From contig CACYLY010000009.1 in the NCBI GenBank assembly GCA_902775355.1, positions 1-57,047 of the forward strand: a stretch of 57,047 bases of DNA, written 5' to 3'. The stretch is from Oscillospiraceae bacterium. GTDB lineage: Bacteria > Bacillota > Clostridia > Oscillospirales > Oscillospiraceae. This document shows, one piece after another, positions 41,848 to 50,823 of the stretch. The stretch's first letter is position 1. The number at the start of each line of letters is the position of its first letter. The notes under the pieces were generated by a model that was not told the DNA's origin, did not search any database, and saw only the letters and a list, made by a program, of their open reading frames with translations. Made by a program: the position numbers and the translations under genes.

Positions 41848-42778
41848 TATCACCGCCATCGGCGAAATCCTGATCGATCTGACCCAATCGGGACTGACGG
41901 AGCAGGGCATCCCCCGCTTTGACGCCAATCCCGGCGGCGCGCCGGCCAATCTCGCTGTGGCCGCTTCCAGGCTCGGTGCGAAGACCGCCTTCATTGGCCG
42001 GGTGGGGCGCGACAGCTACGGCGGTTTCCTGCGCCGTACGCTGGAACAGAACCGCGTGGATGTGACGGGCCTTTCCGTCGATCCGACCCAGCACACGACG
42101 CTGGCCATTGTATCCCTGGACGAAAGAGGCGAGCGCAGCTTCAGCTTTTACCGAGATCCCAGCGCTGACGTCAATCTGCGTTTCGAGGACGTACCGGCGG
42201 AGTTACTGGAAAACACTTGCGTTCTGCATTTCGGCTCTGTGAGCCTCACAGCCGAGCCCAGCCGCAGCGCGACGCTGCGCGCGGTACAAACGGCAAAGGC
42301 ACATGGCGTACTCATCAGCTATGACCCCAATTACCGCGCCAGCCTCTGGCCGGACGAGGAGACCGCTGTCCGACAGATGCGCGATCCGCTGCCGCTGGTC
42401 GACATTCTGAAGATCTCCGACGAGGAGCTGCCCCTGCTGACCGGACTGACCGATCCCGAGCGCGGCAGCGCACGTCTTGCCGAAAAAGGGATCCGTCTCA
42501 TTCTGGTGACGCTCGGCGCGAACGGAGCATTCTATCGCTTCGGAGGCAGAATCGGGCATGTGCCCGGCGTCCGGGTCACGGTCGGCGATACCAACGGCGC
42601 GGGCGACACTTTCTTCGGTGCGGCGCTCTCGCAGCTTGTTCGTCTGAAAAGTTTGGATACGCTCATGGAAGAGGAACTGGAGCGCATCCTGCGCTTTGCC
42701 AACAGGGCCGCCTCGATCACGACCAGCCGTCACGGCGCCATCCCCGCCATGCCGACGCTGGAGGAAATGGCAGAGTAA
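41840..42778 (+). CDS. PfkB-family carbohydrate kinase, probable fructokinase
   Basis: 312 residues, ribokinase/PfkB fold. The N-terminal GEILIDLTQSG and NPGGAPANLAVAASRLG are sugar-binding signatures, and the C-terminal TNGAGDTFFGAAL holds the catalytic Asp256 in GAGD (253-256). In this locus it most plausibly phosphorylates the fructose released by GH32. Overlaps the preceding gene by eight bases. Confidence 0.92.
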   Translation: MTDITAIGEILIDLTQSGLTEQGIPRFDANPGGAPANLAVAASRLGAKTAFIGRVGRDSYGGFLRRTLEQNRVDVTGLSVDPTQHTTLAIVSLDERGERSFSFYRDPSADVNLRFEDVPAELLENTCVLHFGSVSLTAEPSRSATLRAVQTAKAHGVLISYDPNYRASLWPDEETAVRQMRDPLPLVDILKISDEELPLLTGLTDPERGSARLAEKGIRLILVTLGANGAFYRFGGRIGHVPGVRVTVGDTNGAGDTFFGAALSQLVRLKSLDTLMEEELERILRFANRAASITTSRHGAIPAMPTLEEMAE

Positions 42779-42793
42779 ACGAACCGGATATCG

Positions 42794-42829
42794 GAAACCC
42801 CGCAGCGTGAACATACGCCGCGGGGTTTC
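42794..42829 (+). terminator. Terminator after the kinase gene
   Basis: GAAACCCCGC (42794-42803) pairs with 42820-42829, with an inner GCG/CGC pair. The T-run after it is weak. Confidence 0.7.
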
Positions 42830-42840
42830 ATTGGACCTTT

Positions 42841-43570
42841 AGGGGCAATAAACCCCCGGTTCTACCGGGGGAATTAAAAAGCTTTAGCAAAAGCAACCTC
42901 CCGTGATAGAGTGGTAAAGGTTTGGCGACCGCGTTACCACAAGAACACAGGAGGTTACAAACGAATGGGAAAGAACGACCTAAATCACAACGCACACTCA
43001 ACATGGAGATTGCAGTACCACATAGTATTTGCACCGAAGTTCCGGAGAAAAGTGATCTACGGACAGCTAAAGGCAGACATAGGAGTAATACTGCGGAAAC
43101 TGTGCGAGGAGAAAGGTGTGGAAATCATTGAGGCAGAGGCGTGCCCGGATCATATCCATATGTTAGTGAGCATCCCACCGCAGTTGAGTGTAGCACAATT
43201 TGTGGGATTCCTCAAGGGGAAGAGTACGTTGATGATTTTTGATCGACACGCAAATCTGAAATACAAATACGGGAGCCGTCATTTCTGGTGCAGGGGATAC
43301 TACGTGGATACGGTAGGGAAGAACGAGAAAATGATAGCAGAATATATCCGCACGCAGATGCAGGAAGATGAATTGATGGATCAAGTGACAATGAAGGAAT
43401 TTGTTGACCCGTTTACGGGTCGCAAGAATAAGTAGGCATAAAAACAGGCCGCTTTAGCGGCGGCCTGTAAAGGTAATGCGGGAGCCAAATTTCAATGCCC
43501 CTTAAGGGGTTCTGCCTGTAATTTGCCCTTCTAGGGCTCATGCAAACCACCACTTCAGTGGTGGTTATGA
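42841..43570 (+). mobile_element. IS200/IS605-family insertion sequence (transposase only)
   Basis: One Y1 transposase gene flanked by subterminal hairpins: CCCCCGGT/ACCGGGGG at 42853-42871 on the left and AACCACCACT/AGTGGTGGTT at 43545-43566 on the right. No tnpB, so IS200-like. The ends given are approximate, since this family makes no target duplication or inverted terminal repeats. It sits in the gap between the kinase gene and the second arm of the fructan locus. Confidence 0.8.
42965..43435 (+). CDS. tnpA: IS200-type Y1 transposase TnpA
   Basis: 156 residues, single-strand transposase. The HUH pair is His63 and His65 (PDHIHML) and the catalytic tyrosine is Tyr127 (IAEYIRTQ), the same position as in the best-studied relative. 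STWRLQYHIVFAPKFRRKV is the family N-terminus. GGAGG precedes the start at 42965. Intact, so probably active. Confidence 0.95.
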   Translation: MGKNDLNHNAHSTWRLQYHIVFAPKFRRKVIYGQLKADIGVILRKLCEEKGVEIIEAEACPDHIHMLVSIPPQLSVAQFVGFLKGKSTLMIFDRHANLKYKYGSRHFWCRGYYVDTVGKNEKMIAEYIRTQMQEDELMDQVTMKEFVDPFTGRKNK

Positions 43571-43583
43571 TTTGTTGTTTCGT

Positions 43584-43598
43584 ATAACGTTTCACGTT
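43584..43598. promoter_or_regulatory. LacI-type operator, distal site of the second arm
   Basis: TATAACGTTTCACGT, the exact reverse complement of 38032-38046. About 70 bases upstream of the -35 box and about 112 bases from the proximal site 43710-43724; paired sites could allow looping. Confidence 0.65.
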
Positions 43599-43667
43599 GA
43601 ATTGCACAAATAGCAATAAGCGTTTTACCCCAAAATGACGGTTTTTGTGGATTCATCCAATTATTTG

Positions 43668-43696
43668 TTGACATTGAACACAATGAATACTATAGT
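43668..43696 (+). promoter_or_regulatory. Promoter of the fructan-binding / GH32 arm
   Basis: TTGACA (43668-43673), 17-base spacer, TATAGT (43691-43696), with an operator starting 14 bases after the -10 box and the first gene at 43800. Confidence 0.8.
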
Positions 43697-43709
43697 AAAG
43701 CTGTAACAC

Positions 43710-43724
43710 CGTGAAACGTTACAT
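43710..43724. promoter_or_regulatory. LacI-type operator, proximal site of the second arm
   Basis: CGTGAAACGTTACAT, sharing CGTGAAACGTTA with 38032-38046 and the reverse of 43584-43598. Placed just after the predicted transcription start, so a bound repressor would block elongation or initiation. Confidence 0.7.
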
Positions 43725-43799
43725 GAACAAATCACCCAAGCAAACCAAAGTCCCAAGCAAACCACCAAATCATGAATAGGAAAACGAAAGGGAGCTAAG

Positions 43800-45986
43800 A
43801 TGAAAAAGAGTTTTGTCAAACTGCTTTCCGCACTCCTGATCCTCAGCATGGTCCTTGGCCTTGCGGCCTGCGGCGACGCATCCAACGGCGGCGGCGACAC
43901 TGCGGCGGCCGTAGCTGAAGACATCGTCAACGGGGATTTTGAGGAAGTCAGCGAGGGCAAATGGGTCGGCTGGACCCGTCACGACGCGGCTTTCAACTTC
44001 CGCGGCGTGGTCAACAACGAGAAAATCAAGGGCGCGCCCATGGAAAAAAGCGGCGAGTACTACTTTGCCGGCTCCGAGGGCGGCAACCCCGCCATGCGCG
44101 GCACCCTGACCTCCGATGTGTTCAAGCTCGGGGGCAACGGCTTCATCACCTTCAAGATGGGCGGCGGCAAGGACACTGAGAAGTGCTATGTGGACTTCTT
44201 CGAAGAGGGAAACGACACCCCCATTGCCCACGTGGTCAACGCTGACTGCGATGGCCTGTTCATCACCGAGCACCTGATCACCAAGGCGGTCGACCTCTCC
44301 GCCTACGTCGGCAAGAACATCTACATCGTTGCCACCGACAATGACGATGGCAGCGACTTCTCCTGGCTGAACCTGGACGCCTTCAAGGTCTGCACCACCG
44401 AGGACGAGGTCAAGGCGGCCGAGGCCGAGTACGCACGCCAGATCGAGGAGTTCGGTCCGCGTCCCTTTGAAGAGGACGAGACCTCCAACACGATCCAAAA
44501 CGGCGGCTTTGAGAACGGCGACCTGTCCGGCTGGATGATCCTGGAGGGCACGGCGCTCAGCGGCGCTGCCATTGTGCCCACTTCCCAGTACTACTGGACC
44601 GACCGCGCTGTCTACGGCGAGGGCGAGTACTATCTGGACGGCAGCAACAACGGCGCCATCCAGGAGAACCTGACCGGCGCCATCCGCTCCACCAAGTTTA
44701 CCTTGGGCGGCGACGGCTTCATTACCTTCATGATGGGCTCCGGCAACGGCGGCTCTTATGTGGCGCTGTGCGACGGCAACACCGACGAAGAGCTCATCAA
44801 GCAGGAGAACATCTACTTCTCCGACCCGGCCCTTGCTCTGACGCTGCTGCGCTTCTACATGGACGCCAGCGAGTATATCGGCCGCGTTGTGTACATCAAG
44901 GTCGTGGACGCCAACGACGGCTCCAACGGCGGCTTTGCCTTCATCAACGTGGACGACTTCCGTGTCTCCCTGACGAAGGACGAGGTCGCGGCGCTGGAGG
45001 TCGAGCAGATGGAGAAAATCCAGAACGAGACCTATACCTCCGCCTCCTACGACGATCTGACCAGCCTGCGCAATTATTACAGCAACTATCCCTATCCCGT
45101 GCCTCTCCAGTCCCTGACCTTCACGGCCTACGCCCAGAACCAGGTCGTTGACTGCGGCACCGTGGATCTGACTGCCTTCGTGGCCGAGGCCGCCGCGGCT
45201 TTCGGCTCCGAGACCGTTCCCGTCGCCATCACCAAGGTCAGCTTCAACGGCAATGACAGCACTGAGGGCTTCGAGGCCTTCGATCTGAGCGAGCCCGGCT
45301 TCTACACCGTGACCTACGGCGCCAAGCGCGGCGACAAGACCGCCGAGGCCAGCTTCACCGTGGTGGCCATGGCCGACAACAGCACCATCGCCAACGGCGG
45401 CTTCGAGAGCGGCAACCTGGCCGGCTGGACCGTCGAGAGCGGCAACTGGGCCCTGGTCGAGGGTCAGCTGCCCGGCGTCATCAGCGCCCAGAACTACTGG
45501 GGCGAGGAGCTGCCCTACAACCAGGCCGGCGACTTCCATCTGGACGGCTGGAACACCGGCATCGGCGAGCCGGAGGGCTGGGCCCTGCGCTCCACCAACT
45601 TCGTGCTGGGCGGCTCCGGCTTCATCTCTGTCCGCATGGGCGGAAACGCCGCCTCGGTCCATGTCTATCAGGCTGACGGCACCGAGATCGGTTACTACAA
45701 GCAGACCCGCTTCTGCGACGAGAACTTCCCCTCCGTGGGCGCCGGCGGCTCCTGGGCCGACATGGGCACCTATGTCATCGACCTGAGCGATCACATCGGC
45801 GAGGAGCTTTACATCGTCCTGGAGGATGAGGTGATCGACGCAGGCTGGGCTCACGCTTTCTTTGATGAGATCGTGACCTTCTACGAGACCGCGCCCGACT
45901 ACGAGAATCTGGCCGACACCGTGAAAGACGGCGGAAGCGACGAGATGATCGACATCCCCTGGCAGCTGGCTGCAAACCTGAAGTAA
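43800..45986 (+). CDS. Surface lipoprotein with three carbohydrate-binding-like repeats
   Basis: 728 residues. The signal ends in LAAC (lipid Cys24). Three copies of a ~155-165-residue beta-sandwich-like domain lie at about 43-197, 232-390 and 531-697. Each begins (V/Q/A)NG(D/G)FE and GW, has a central LGGxGFI(T/S)F/V-MGG motif and ends with a Gly-rich aromatic strand. An Ig-like domain (about 438-524, AFDLSEPGFYTVTYGAKRG) lies before copy 3. The context (GH32 enzymes, LacI sites) points to fructan binding, perhaps CBM66-like; family membership is inference. AAAGGGAG precedes the ATG at 43800. Confidence 0.8.
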   Translation: MKKSFVKLLSALLILSMVLGLAACGDASNGGGDTAAAVAEDIVNGDFEEVSEGKWVGWTRHDAAFNFRGVVNNEKIKGAPMEKSGEYYFAGSEGGNPAMRGTLTSDVFKLGGNGFITFKMGGGKDTEKCYVDFFEEGNDTPIAHVVNADCDGLFITEHLITKAVDLSAYVGKNIYIVATDNDDGSDFSWLNLDAFKVCTTEDEVKAAEAEYARQIEEFGPRPFEEDETSNTIQNGGFENGDLSGWMILEGTALSGAAIVPTSQYYWTDRAVYGEGEYYLDGSNNGAIQENLTGAIRSTKFTLGGDGFITFMMGSGNGGSYVALCDGNTDEELIKQENIYFSDPALALTLLRFYMDASEYIGRVVYIKVVDANDGSNGGFAFINVDDFRVSLTKDEVAALEVEQMEKIQNETYTSASYDDLTSLRNYYSNYPYPVPLQSLTFTAYAQNQVVDCGTVDLTAFVAEAAAAFGSETVPVAITKVSFNGNDSTEGFEAFDLSEPGFYTVTYGAKRGDKTAEASFTVVAMADNSTIANGGFESGNLAGWTVESGNWALVEGQLPGVISAQNYWGEELPYNQAGDFHLDGWNTGIGEPEGWALRSTNFVLGGSGFISVRMGGNAASVHVYQADGTEIGYYKQTRFCDENFPSVGAGGSWADMGTYVIDLSDHIGEELYIVLEDEVIDAGWAHAFFDEIVTFYETAPDYENLADTVKDGGSDEMIDIPWQLAANLK

Positions 45987-46053
45987 GTACCTTTACGGGG
46001 CAGGGGAAGGAGCTTCCCCTGCCCCAACATACTTTGAAAGGGGCGTTCTTTCC

Positions 46054-48216
46054 TTGAAAAAACTTCTTTCTCTTCTGTTGGCGATCCTTGTTCTCTGCGC
46101 GTTTTCCGCGGCTGCTTATGCCGACGGGGACGACTTCAACATCATCAACGGCGATTTCGAGACCGGCGATCTGACCGGCTGGACCGTGCCGGACAACTGG
46201 GCCCGGGACGAGAACGGCAAGCCTCTGGGCGTGATTTCCGACGCCAGCTACTGGGCGGAGGAGATGCCCTATAACCAGGGCGGCAATTACCATCTGGACG
46301 GCTGGAACAACGGCATTCCCGAAAACGAGACCTGGGCCATCCAGTCCAGCTCCTTTACGCTGGGCGGCTCCGGCTTCATCACCCTCCGCATGGGCGGCAA
46401 CTCCGCGGCGGTGCGCATCTACAAGGCCGACGACAACAGTCTGATCGGCTATTACACCCAGACCCGCTTCCACGACGCGGGCTTCCCCAGCCTGAAAAAC
46501 GGCGGCTCCTGGGCGGACATGGGCACCTACGTCATCGATCTGCACGAGCATCTGGGCGAAAAGCTCTATGTCGAGCTGCGGGACGAAAAGGTCAACGCCT
46601 GGGCCCAGGCCTTTTTCGACGAGGTCGTCACCTATTACGAGACCGCGCCGGATTTTGAGAGCCTCTTCGATACCGTGAAGGACGGCGCTTCCGAGGACAC
46701 GGTGGACATCCCCTGGACCCTGGCGGAGAACAAGGCCGATGAGATCCTGAATCCGCCGCCTCCTCCCCCCGCGCCGGTGGATCCCTGGTATGTTCCGGAC
46801 GCGCCCAATCCGTTCTCCGTCGTCAACGGCGGCTTTGAGACCGGCACCCTGGCCGGCTGGACGCCCGTGTCCGGCAACTGGGCCAAGGACCAGTTCGGCC
46901 ATCCCGTGGGCGTCAGCGGCGACGCCACCTATTGGGCGGAGCAGATGCCCTATAACCAGGCCGGCAACTATCACCTGGACGGCTGGAAAAACGGCATCGC
47001 CGAAAACGACACCTGGGCGATCCGCTCCTCTACCTTTACCTTGGGCGGCTCCGGCATGATGAGCGTGCGCATGGGCGGCAACGCCGCCGCCGTGAAGGTC
47101 TACAAGGCCGACGGCACGCTGATCGGCCATTTCAAGCAGAGCCGCTTCAACGACGCAAACTTCCCCTCCGTGGGAGCCGGCGGTTCCTGGGCGGACATGG
47201 GCACTTATGTGATGGACATGTCCGAGTACCTGGGGGAGGAGCTGTACATCGAGCTCTGTGACGAGCCCGCCGCCGGCTGGGCCCAGGCCTTCTTCGACGA
47301 GGTCGTGACCTATTACGAGACAGCGCCCGACGTGTCCGGCTCTGCCGACACCGTGAAGGACGGCGGCTCCGACGAACAGGTCCAGATCCCCTGGACCATG
47401 GCCGAGAATTCACAGAAGCCCGCCGAGGAACCGGAGGATCCGGGCGAGTACAACATCGTCAACCCCGGCTTCGAGACCGGCGATCTGACCGGCTGGACCC
47501 CCAGCTCCGGCAACTGGGGCGACGATCCCCACGGCGTGATCTCCGCGGAAACCTACTGGGGAGAGCAGATGCCCTATAACCAGGCCGGCGACTACCACCT
47601 GGACGGCTGGGCCACCGGCATCCCCGAGGGGGAGACCTGGTCGCTCCGCTCTACGTCCTTTACCCTGGGCGGCTGCGGCTTTATGAGTGTGCGCATGGGC
47701 GGCAACGCCGCCGCCGTCCGGATCTACACCGAGGACGACACGCTGGTGGGCTATTTCAAGCAGAACCGCTTCCATGACGCAGGCTTCCCCCACCTGTCCG
47801 AGGGCGGCTCCTGGGCTGACATGGGCACCTATGTGATGGACATGAGCGCGTATCTTGGCCAGGTGCTGGTCATCGAACTGTGCGATGAGCCTGCCGCCGG
47901 CTGGGCCCAGGCCTTCTTCGACGAGGTCGTGACGTATTATGAAGAGGCGCTGGACTGGACGAGCCAGTACGACACCGTGAAGGACGGAGCCAGCGATCAG
48001 ACCGTGGACATCCCCTGGACCGTCGCGGAAAACCTGGCGCCTGCCGCCCAGGGCAACTCCGGCACGGAGCCCGCGGAGACCCTTGCCGCGGAGACGGAGG
48101 AGCCTGCCGAAGCGGAATCCGCCGAGACCCCGAGCCCGGAGGAGAGCGCCGAAGCGGAAGCCGGCGAGACCCCGATTCCGGAGGAGACCGCCGCCGGGAA
48201 CGACGTCGCGCCTTGA
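46054..48216 (+). CDS. Secreted protein with three tandem carbohydrate-binding-like domains
   Basis: 720 residues. A classical signal peptide (to about residue 23, AAAYA) without a lipobox. Three close copies of the same domain as in the preceding protein lie at 29-196, 256-424 and 468-630. Shared landmarks are FETGDLTGW, MPYNQAG(N/D)YHLDGW, FTLGGSGF, RMGGNAAAV, GGSWADMGTYV and WAQAFFDEVVTYYE. Each copy is followed by a linker DTVKDG-(D/Q)IPWT-AEN. The C-terminal 60 residues are a Glu/Ala/Pro/Thr-rich tail with no sorting motif. The start codon is TTG at 46054, behind AAAGGGG. It has no catalytic domain. Confidence 0.78.
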   Translation: MKKLLSLLLAILVLCAFSAAAYADGDDFNIINGDFETGDLTGWTVPDNWARDENGKPLGVISDASYWAEEMPYNQGGNYHLDGWNNGIPENETWAIQSSSFTLGGSGFITLRMGGNSAAVRIYKADDNSLIGYYTQTRFHDAGFPSLKNGGSWADMGTYVIDLHEHLGEKLYVELRDEKVNAWAQAFFDEVVTYYETAPDFESLFDTVKDGASEDTVDIPWTLAENKADEILNPPPPPPAPVDPWYVPDAPNPFSVVNGGFETGTLAGWTPVSGNWAKDQFGHPVGVSGDATYWAEQMPYNQAGNYHLDGWKNGIAENDTWAIRSSTFTLGGSGMMSVRMGGNAAAVKVYKADGTLIGHFKQSRFNDANFPSVGAGGSWADMGTYVMDMSEYLGEELYIELCDEPAAGWAQAFFDEVVTYYETAPDVSGSADTVKDGGSDEQVQIPWTMAENSQKPAEEPEDPGEYNIVNPGFETGDLTGWTPSSGNWGDDPHGVISAETYWGEQMPYNQAGDYHLDGWATGIPEGETWSLRSTSFTLGGCGFMSVRMGGNAAAVRIYTEDDTLVGYFKQNRFHDAGFPHLSEGGSWADMGTYVMDMSAYLGQVLVIELCDEPAAGWAQAFFDEVVTYYEEALDWTSQYDTVKDGASDQTVDIPWTVAENLAPAAQGNSGTEPAETLAAETEEPAEAESAETPSPEESAEAEAGETPIPEETAAGNDVAP

Positions 48217-48266
48217 CCCGCTGCATCCCTGAAGCGATCCCCGCAGGGATCCGATAGGAGGAAAAT

Positions 48267-50645
48267 ATGAAAAAGAAACAATGGCTTTCCCTGCTGCTTC
48301 TGGTCTGCCTGGCGCTGAGTCTTGCCGCCTGCGGAGGAGGCGGCGCGTCGGAACCCCACAAGGACGCGCTGCTGCTACACCTGCGCTTTGACGAGGGCCA
48401 GGGCCTGACCGTCAAGGATTCGGCCGGGAAGCTCCCGGACACCGCCTTGAATTACGAACTGGCCCACGCGGCCTATCAGCTGGAGGACCAGGATCCGCAG
48501 TGGCGCGCAAGCGGCATCGACGGCGGCTCTCTGCTGCTGGACGGAAGCTCCACCTACCTCAGCTATAACCGCAACGACATCACCGTTGAGGGCAGCGCCC
48601 TGACCGTTTCGGTCTGGATCGCGCCGCGCATGTTCGAGTGGGACGATCCCAACGCCGCCGACAACGGCACGGACGCGCCCACCGGCATCGTCAGCCAGTC
48701 CAACAAGGAGCAGAAGCAGGGCTTCCTGCTGGGCTATGAGCGCTTTGGCCGCCTGACCTTCCAGGTGGGCACCGGGGACGAATGGCTCACGGTCTGGTCC
48801 AACGGCGACAATCTGCAGCGCTACAAGTGGAACTACGTCACGGCCACTTTTGACGCGGAGGCTGGCGAAATGTGCCTGTACCTGAACGGCGAGCTGATCT
48901 CCTCCCGCTCCGTGCCCAAGGACGCCGCCATCGCCCCGGCCAAACGCGCCCCGCTGCTGGTGGGACGCAACGGCGAGGCCGAGCGGCTGACGGCGGGCTA
49001 CCTCAACGTGGCCAGCGGCCTGATCGACGAGCTGAAGCTCTATTCCGCCGCCCTCAGCGAGAAGGAAATCGCCGACTACTATAACAGCGTCTCTGTGCCA
49101 GAGATCGCCTTCGAGGATATCTGGCTGCAGAACATCCTGGGCGGCGACTTCACCCGGCCCCAGTTCCACGGCGGACCTTACCAGTTCTGGATGAACGAGC
49201 CCCACGCGCCGGTATACTACAACGGCATGTACCATCTCTTCTTCCAGGAGAACATGACCGGCTCCTACTGGCGCAATATCTGCTGGGGGCATCTGGTGAG
49301 CACCGACATGGTGAACTGGAAGCCCGTGAAGGAGGCCATCGTGCCCATGGAGGACAGCGTGGTTCCCGACGGCGTGTGGTCCGGCGGCGCGACTCTGGAC
49401 AAAAACGGCGTCCCGCTGCTGTTCTTCACCGCTGGCAACGACAGCTTCCGTGAGGTGGAAGGCCTCATTTCCAACCAGAATATCGGCGTGGCCTGGCCCG
49501 CGGATCTGAGCGATCCGGAGCTGACCGAATGGATCGTCGCGGATGAGCTGGCGCTGATCCAGAAGCAGGGTCAGGGCCGTCCCGGCGAGTTCCGGGATCC
49601 CCATATCTGGAAAGAGGGGGGCACCTGGTGCATGCTGATCTGCTCCGGCAGCGCCAAGACCAAGGGCGGCACCGCCCTGCTCTACACGACGGACACCCTG
49701 GAGCTGAAGGACGGGGAAGTCGACATGGACTGGCAGTACAGAGGACCGGTCTATGAGATGGAGAACCAGTCCGCCCTCTACGGCACCAGCTGGGAGCTGC
49801 CCATCATCCTGCCCGTGAGCAATGAGGCGGGCACGGTCACCAAGTACTTCTTCGAGATCTCCCCGGCTCCCGCCAGCATTGCCGACAACAAGGTCTATTA
49901 CTGGCTGGGAGACTTCGACCTGGAGACCGGCAAGTTCACCCCGGACGAGGCCTTCCGGGGCGAGCCCCATCTGCTGGACTACGGCGCCAATGTCTTCACC
50001 GGACCGAGCTGCATCGTCGATCCCGTCAGCGAGAACATCTATATGTTCTCCATCATGCAGGATCAGCGGGGCGCCGCCGAGCAGGGCGCTTCCGGCTGGG
50101 CGCACACCGTCGGTCTGGCCCGGCGCATCTGGCTGAATGACGAGGGCACCGACCTCTGCATCGAGCCCATTGAGGCGCTGCACACGCTCGAGGGACAGGT
50201 GCTCATCGACGAGAGCAACCTCAGCCTGGACGCCGCCAACGCGAAGCTGGCGGACGTGAAGGAGGATATGCTCTATATCCGCATGGACGTGGATGTGAGC
50301 AAGGCCGAGTCCTTCGGCATCACCATGCTGCAGGGCGGCCGCTGGGATGAGACCAGTCTCAGCTACAACGCGGCCGAGGGGCTGATCCAGGGCCGCACCG
50401 AGAACAAGGGCGAGGGCTGCAAGGCCAAGGCCGTCTCTGGCCCGCTGACGAACGGGGACGATATCCTGTCGGTGGAGATCTATCTGGACCGCTCGCTGGT
50501 GGAGGCCTTCTTTGAAGACTCCAAGGTCATCAGCATCCGCGCCTATCCCGAGGACCACAATTCTCAGGCCATCAGCCTCTTTGCCGAGGGTGAGGTCACG
50601 ATCGTCGGCATCTATGTGGCGACGATGGAATCGATTTTCGACTAA
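48267..50645 (+). CDS. Surface GH32 lipoprotein with N-terminal LamG-like domain and WMNEPH motif
   Basis: 792 residues. Lipid Cys22 (LSLAAC). A concanavalin/LamG-like domain (about 33-275) precedes a GH32 propeller (about 300-640) and a beta-sandwich (about 645-790). The usual WMNDPNG is WMNEPHA here, so the nucleophile Asp is replaced by Glu311; RDP (443-445) is intact, and Glu510 in TSWELP is the likely acid/base (usual EC replaced by EL). The protein may be an active fructanase of a divergent subgroup or a binding protein derived from one. It is lipid-anchored, so it acts outside the cell. GGAGG precedes the ATG. Confidence 0.88.
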   Translation: MKKKQWLSLLLLVCLALSLAACGGGGASEPHKDALLLHLRFDEGQGLTVKDSAGKLPDTALNYELAHAAYQLEDQDPQWRASGIDGGSLLLDGSSTYLSYNRNDITVEGSALTVSVWIAPRMFEWDDPNAADNGTDAPTGIVSQSNKEQKQGFLLGYERFGRLTFQVGTGDEWLTVWSNGDNLQRYKWNYVTATFDAEAGEMCLYLNGELISSRSVPKDAAIAPAKRAPLLVGRNGEAERLTAGYLNVASGLIDELKLYSAALSEKEIADYYNSVSVPEIAFEDIWLQNILGGDFTRPQFHGGPYQFWMNEPHAPVYYNGMYHLFFQENMTGSYWRNICWGHLVSTDMVNWKPVKEAIVPMEDSVVPDGVWSGGATLDKNGVPLLFFTAGNDSFREVEGLISNQNIGVAWPADLSDPELTEWIVADELALIQKQGQGRPGEFRDPHIWKEGGTWCMLICSGSAKTKGGTALLYTTDTLELKDGEVDMDWQYRGPVYEMENQSALYGTSWELPIILPVSNEAGTVTKYFFEISPAPASIADNKVYYWLGDFDLETGKFTPDEAFRGEPHLLDYGANVFTGPSCIVDPVSENIYMFSIMQDQRGAAEQGASGWAHTVGLARRIWLNDEGTDLCIEPIEALHTLEGQVLIDESNLSLDAANAKLADVKEDMLYIRMDVDVSKAESFGITMLQGGRWDETSLSYNAAEGLIQGRTENKGEGCKAKAVSGPLTNGDDILSVEIYLDRSLVEAFFEDSKVISIRAYPEDHNSQAISLFAEGEVTIVGIYVATMESIFD

Positions 50646-50823
50646 CACTAATTCAATTTCCATGACCTCCGGCCACTCCACTTTTCTGGTCGGCGGGACG
50701 TGAAAAAAGGAGGATAAAACCCGCTTGCTCGCGGTGCGGCAGCGTGGAGACCTGTCGTAAAGCACGAGGCACAACCCGTGCGAGGGCACATCCGGCGGAG
50801 GCCATGTGTCCGGAGCAAATTAT
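50646..50823 (+). promoter_or_regulatory. 178-base structured leader before the ATPase gene
   Basis: No gene. A GGAGG at 50709 has no start behind it. Possible stems are GCACG/CGTGC (about 50762-50781) and GGGCACAT/ATGTGTCC (about 50784-50812), the latter ending twelve bases before the ATG, in a region with only a weak ribosome site (GGAGC). Could modulate translation; no known riboswitch class is recognised. Confidence 0.4.

Noticed and set aside
43770-45854. Very long open frame on the strand opposite the repeat lipoprotein
   Set aside because: It mirrors a clearly coding gene with signal peptide, has no start signal and reads as Val/Ala/Gly/His-rich antisense sequence typical of GC-rich genes.
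48375-50789. 804-codon open frame opposite the surface GH32 gene
   Set aside because: Antisense shadow; no recognisable domain and no ribosome site, while the plus strand has intact GH32 motifs.
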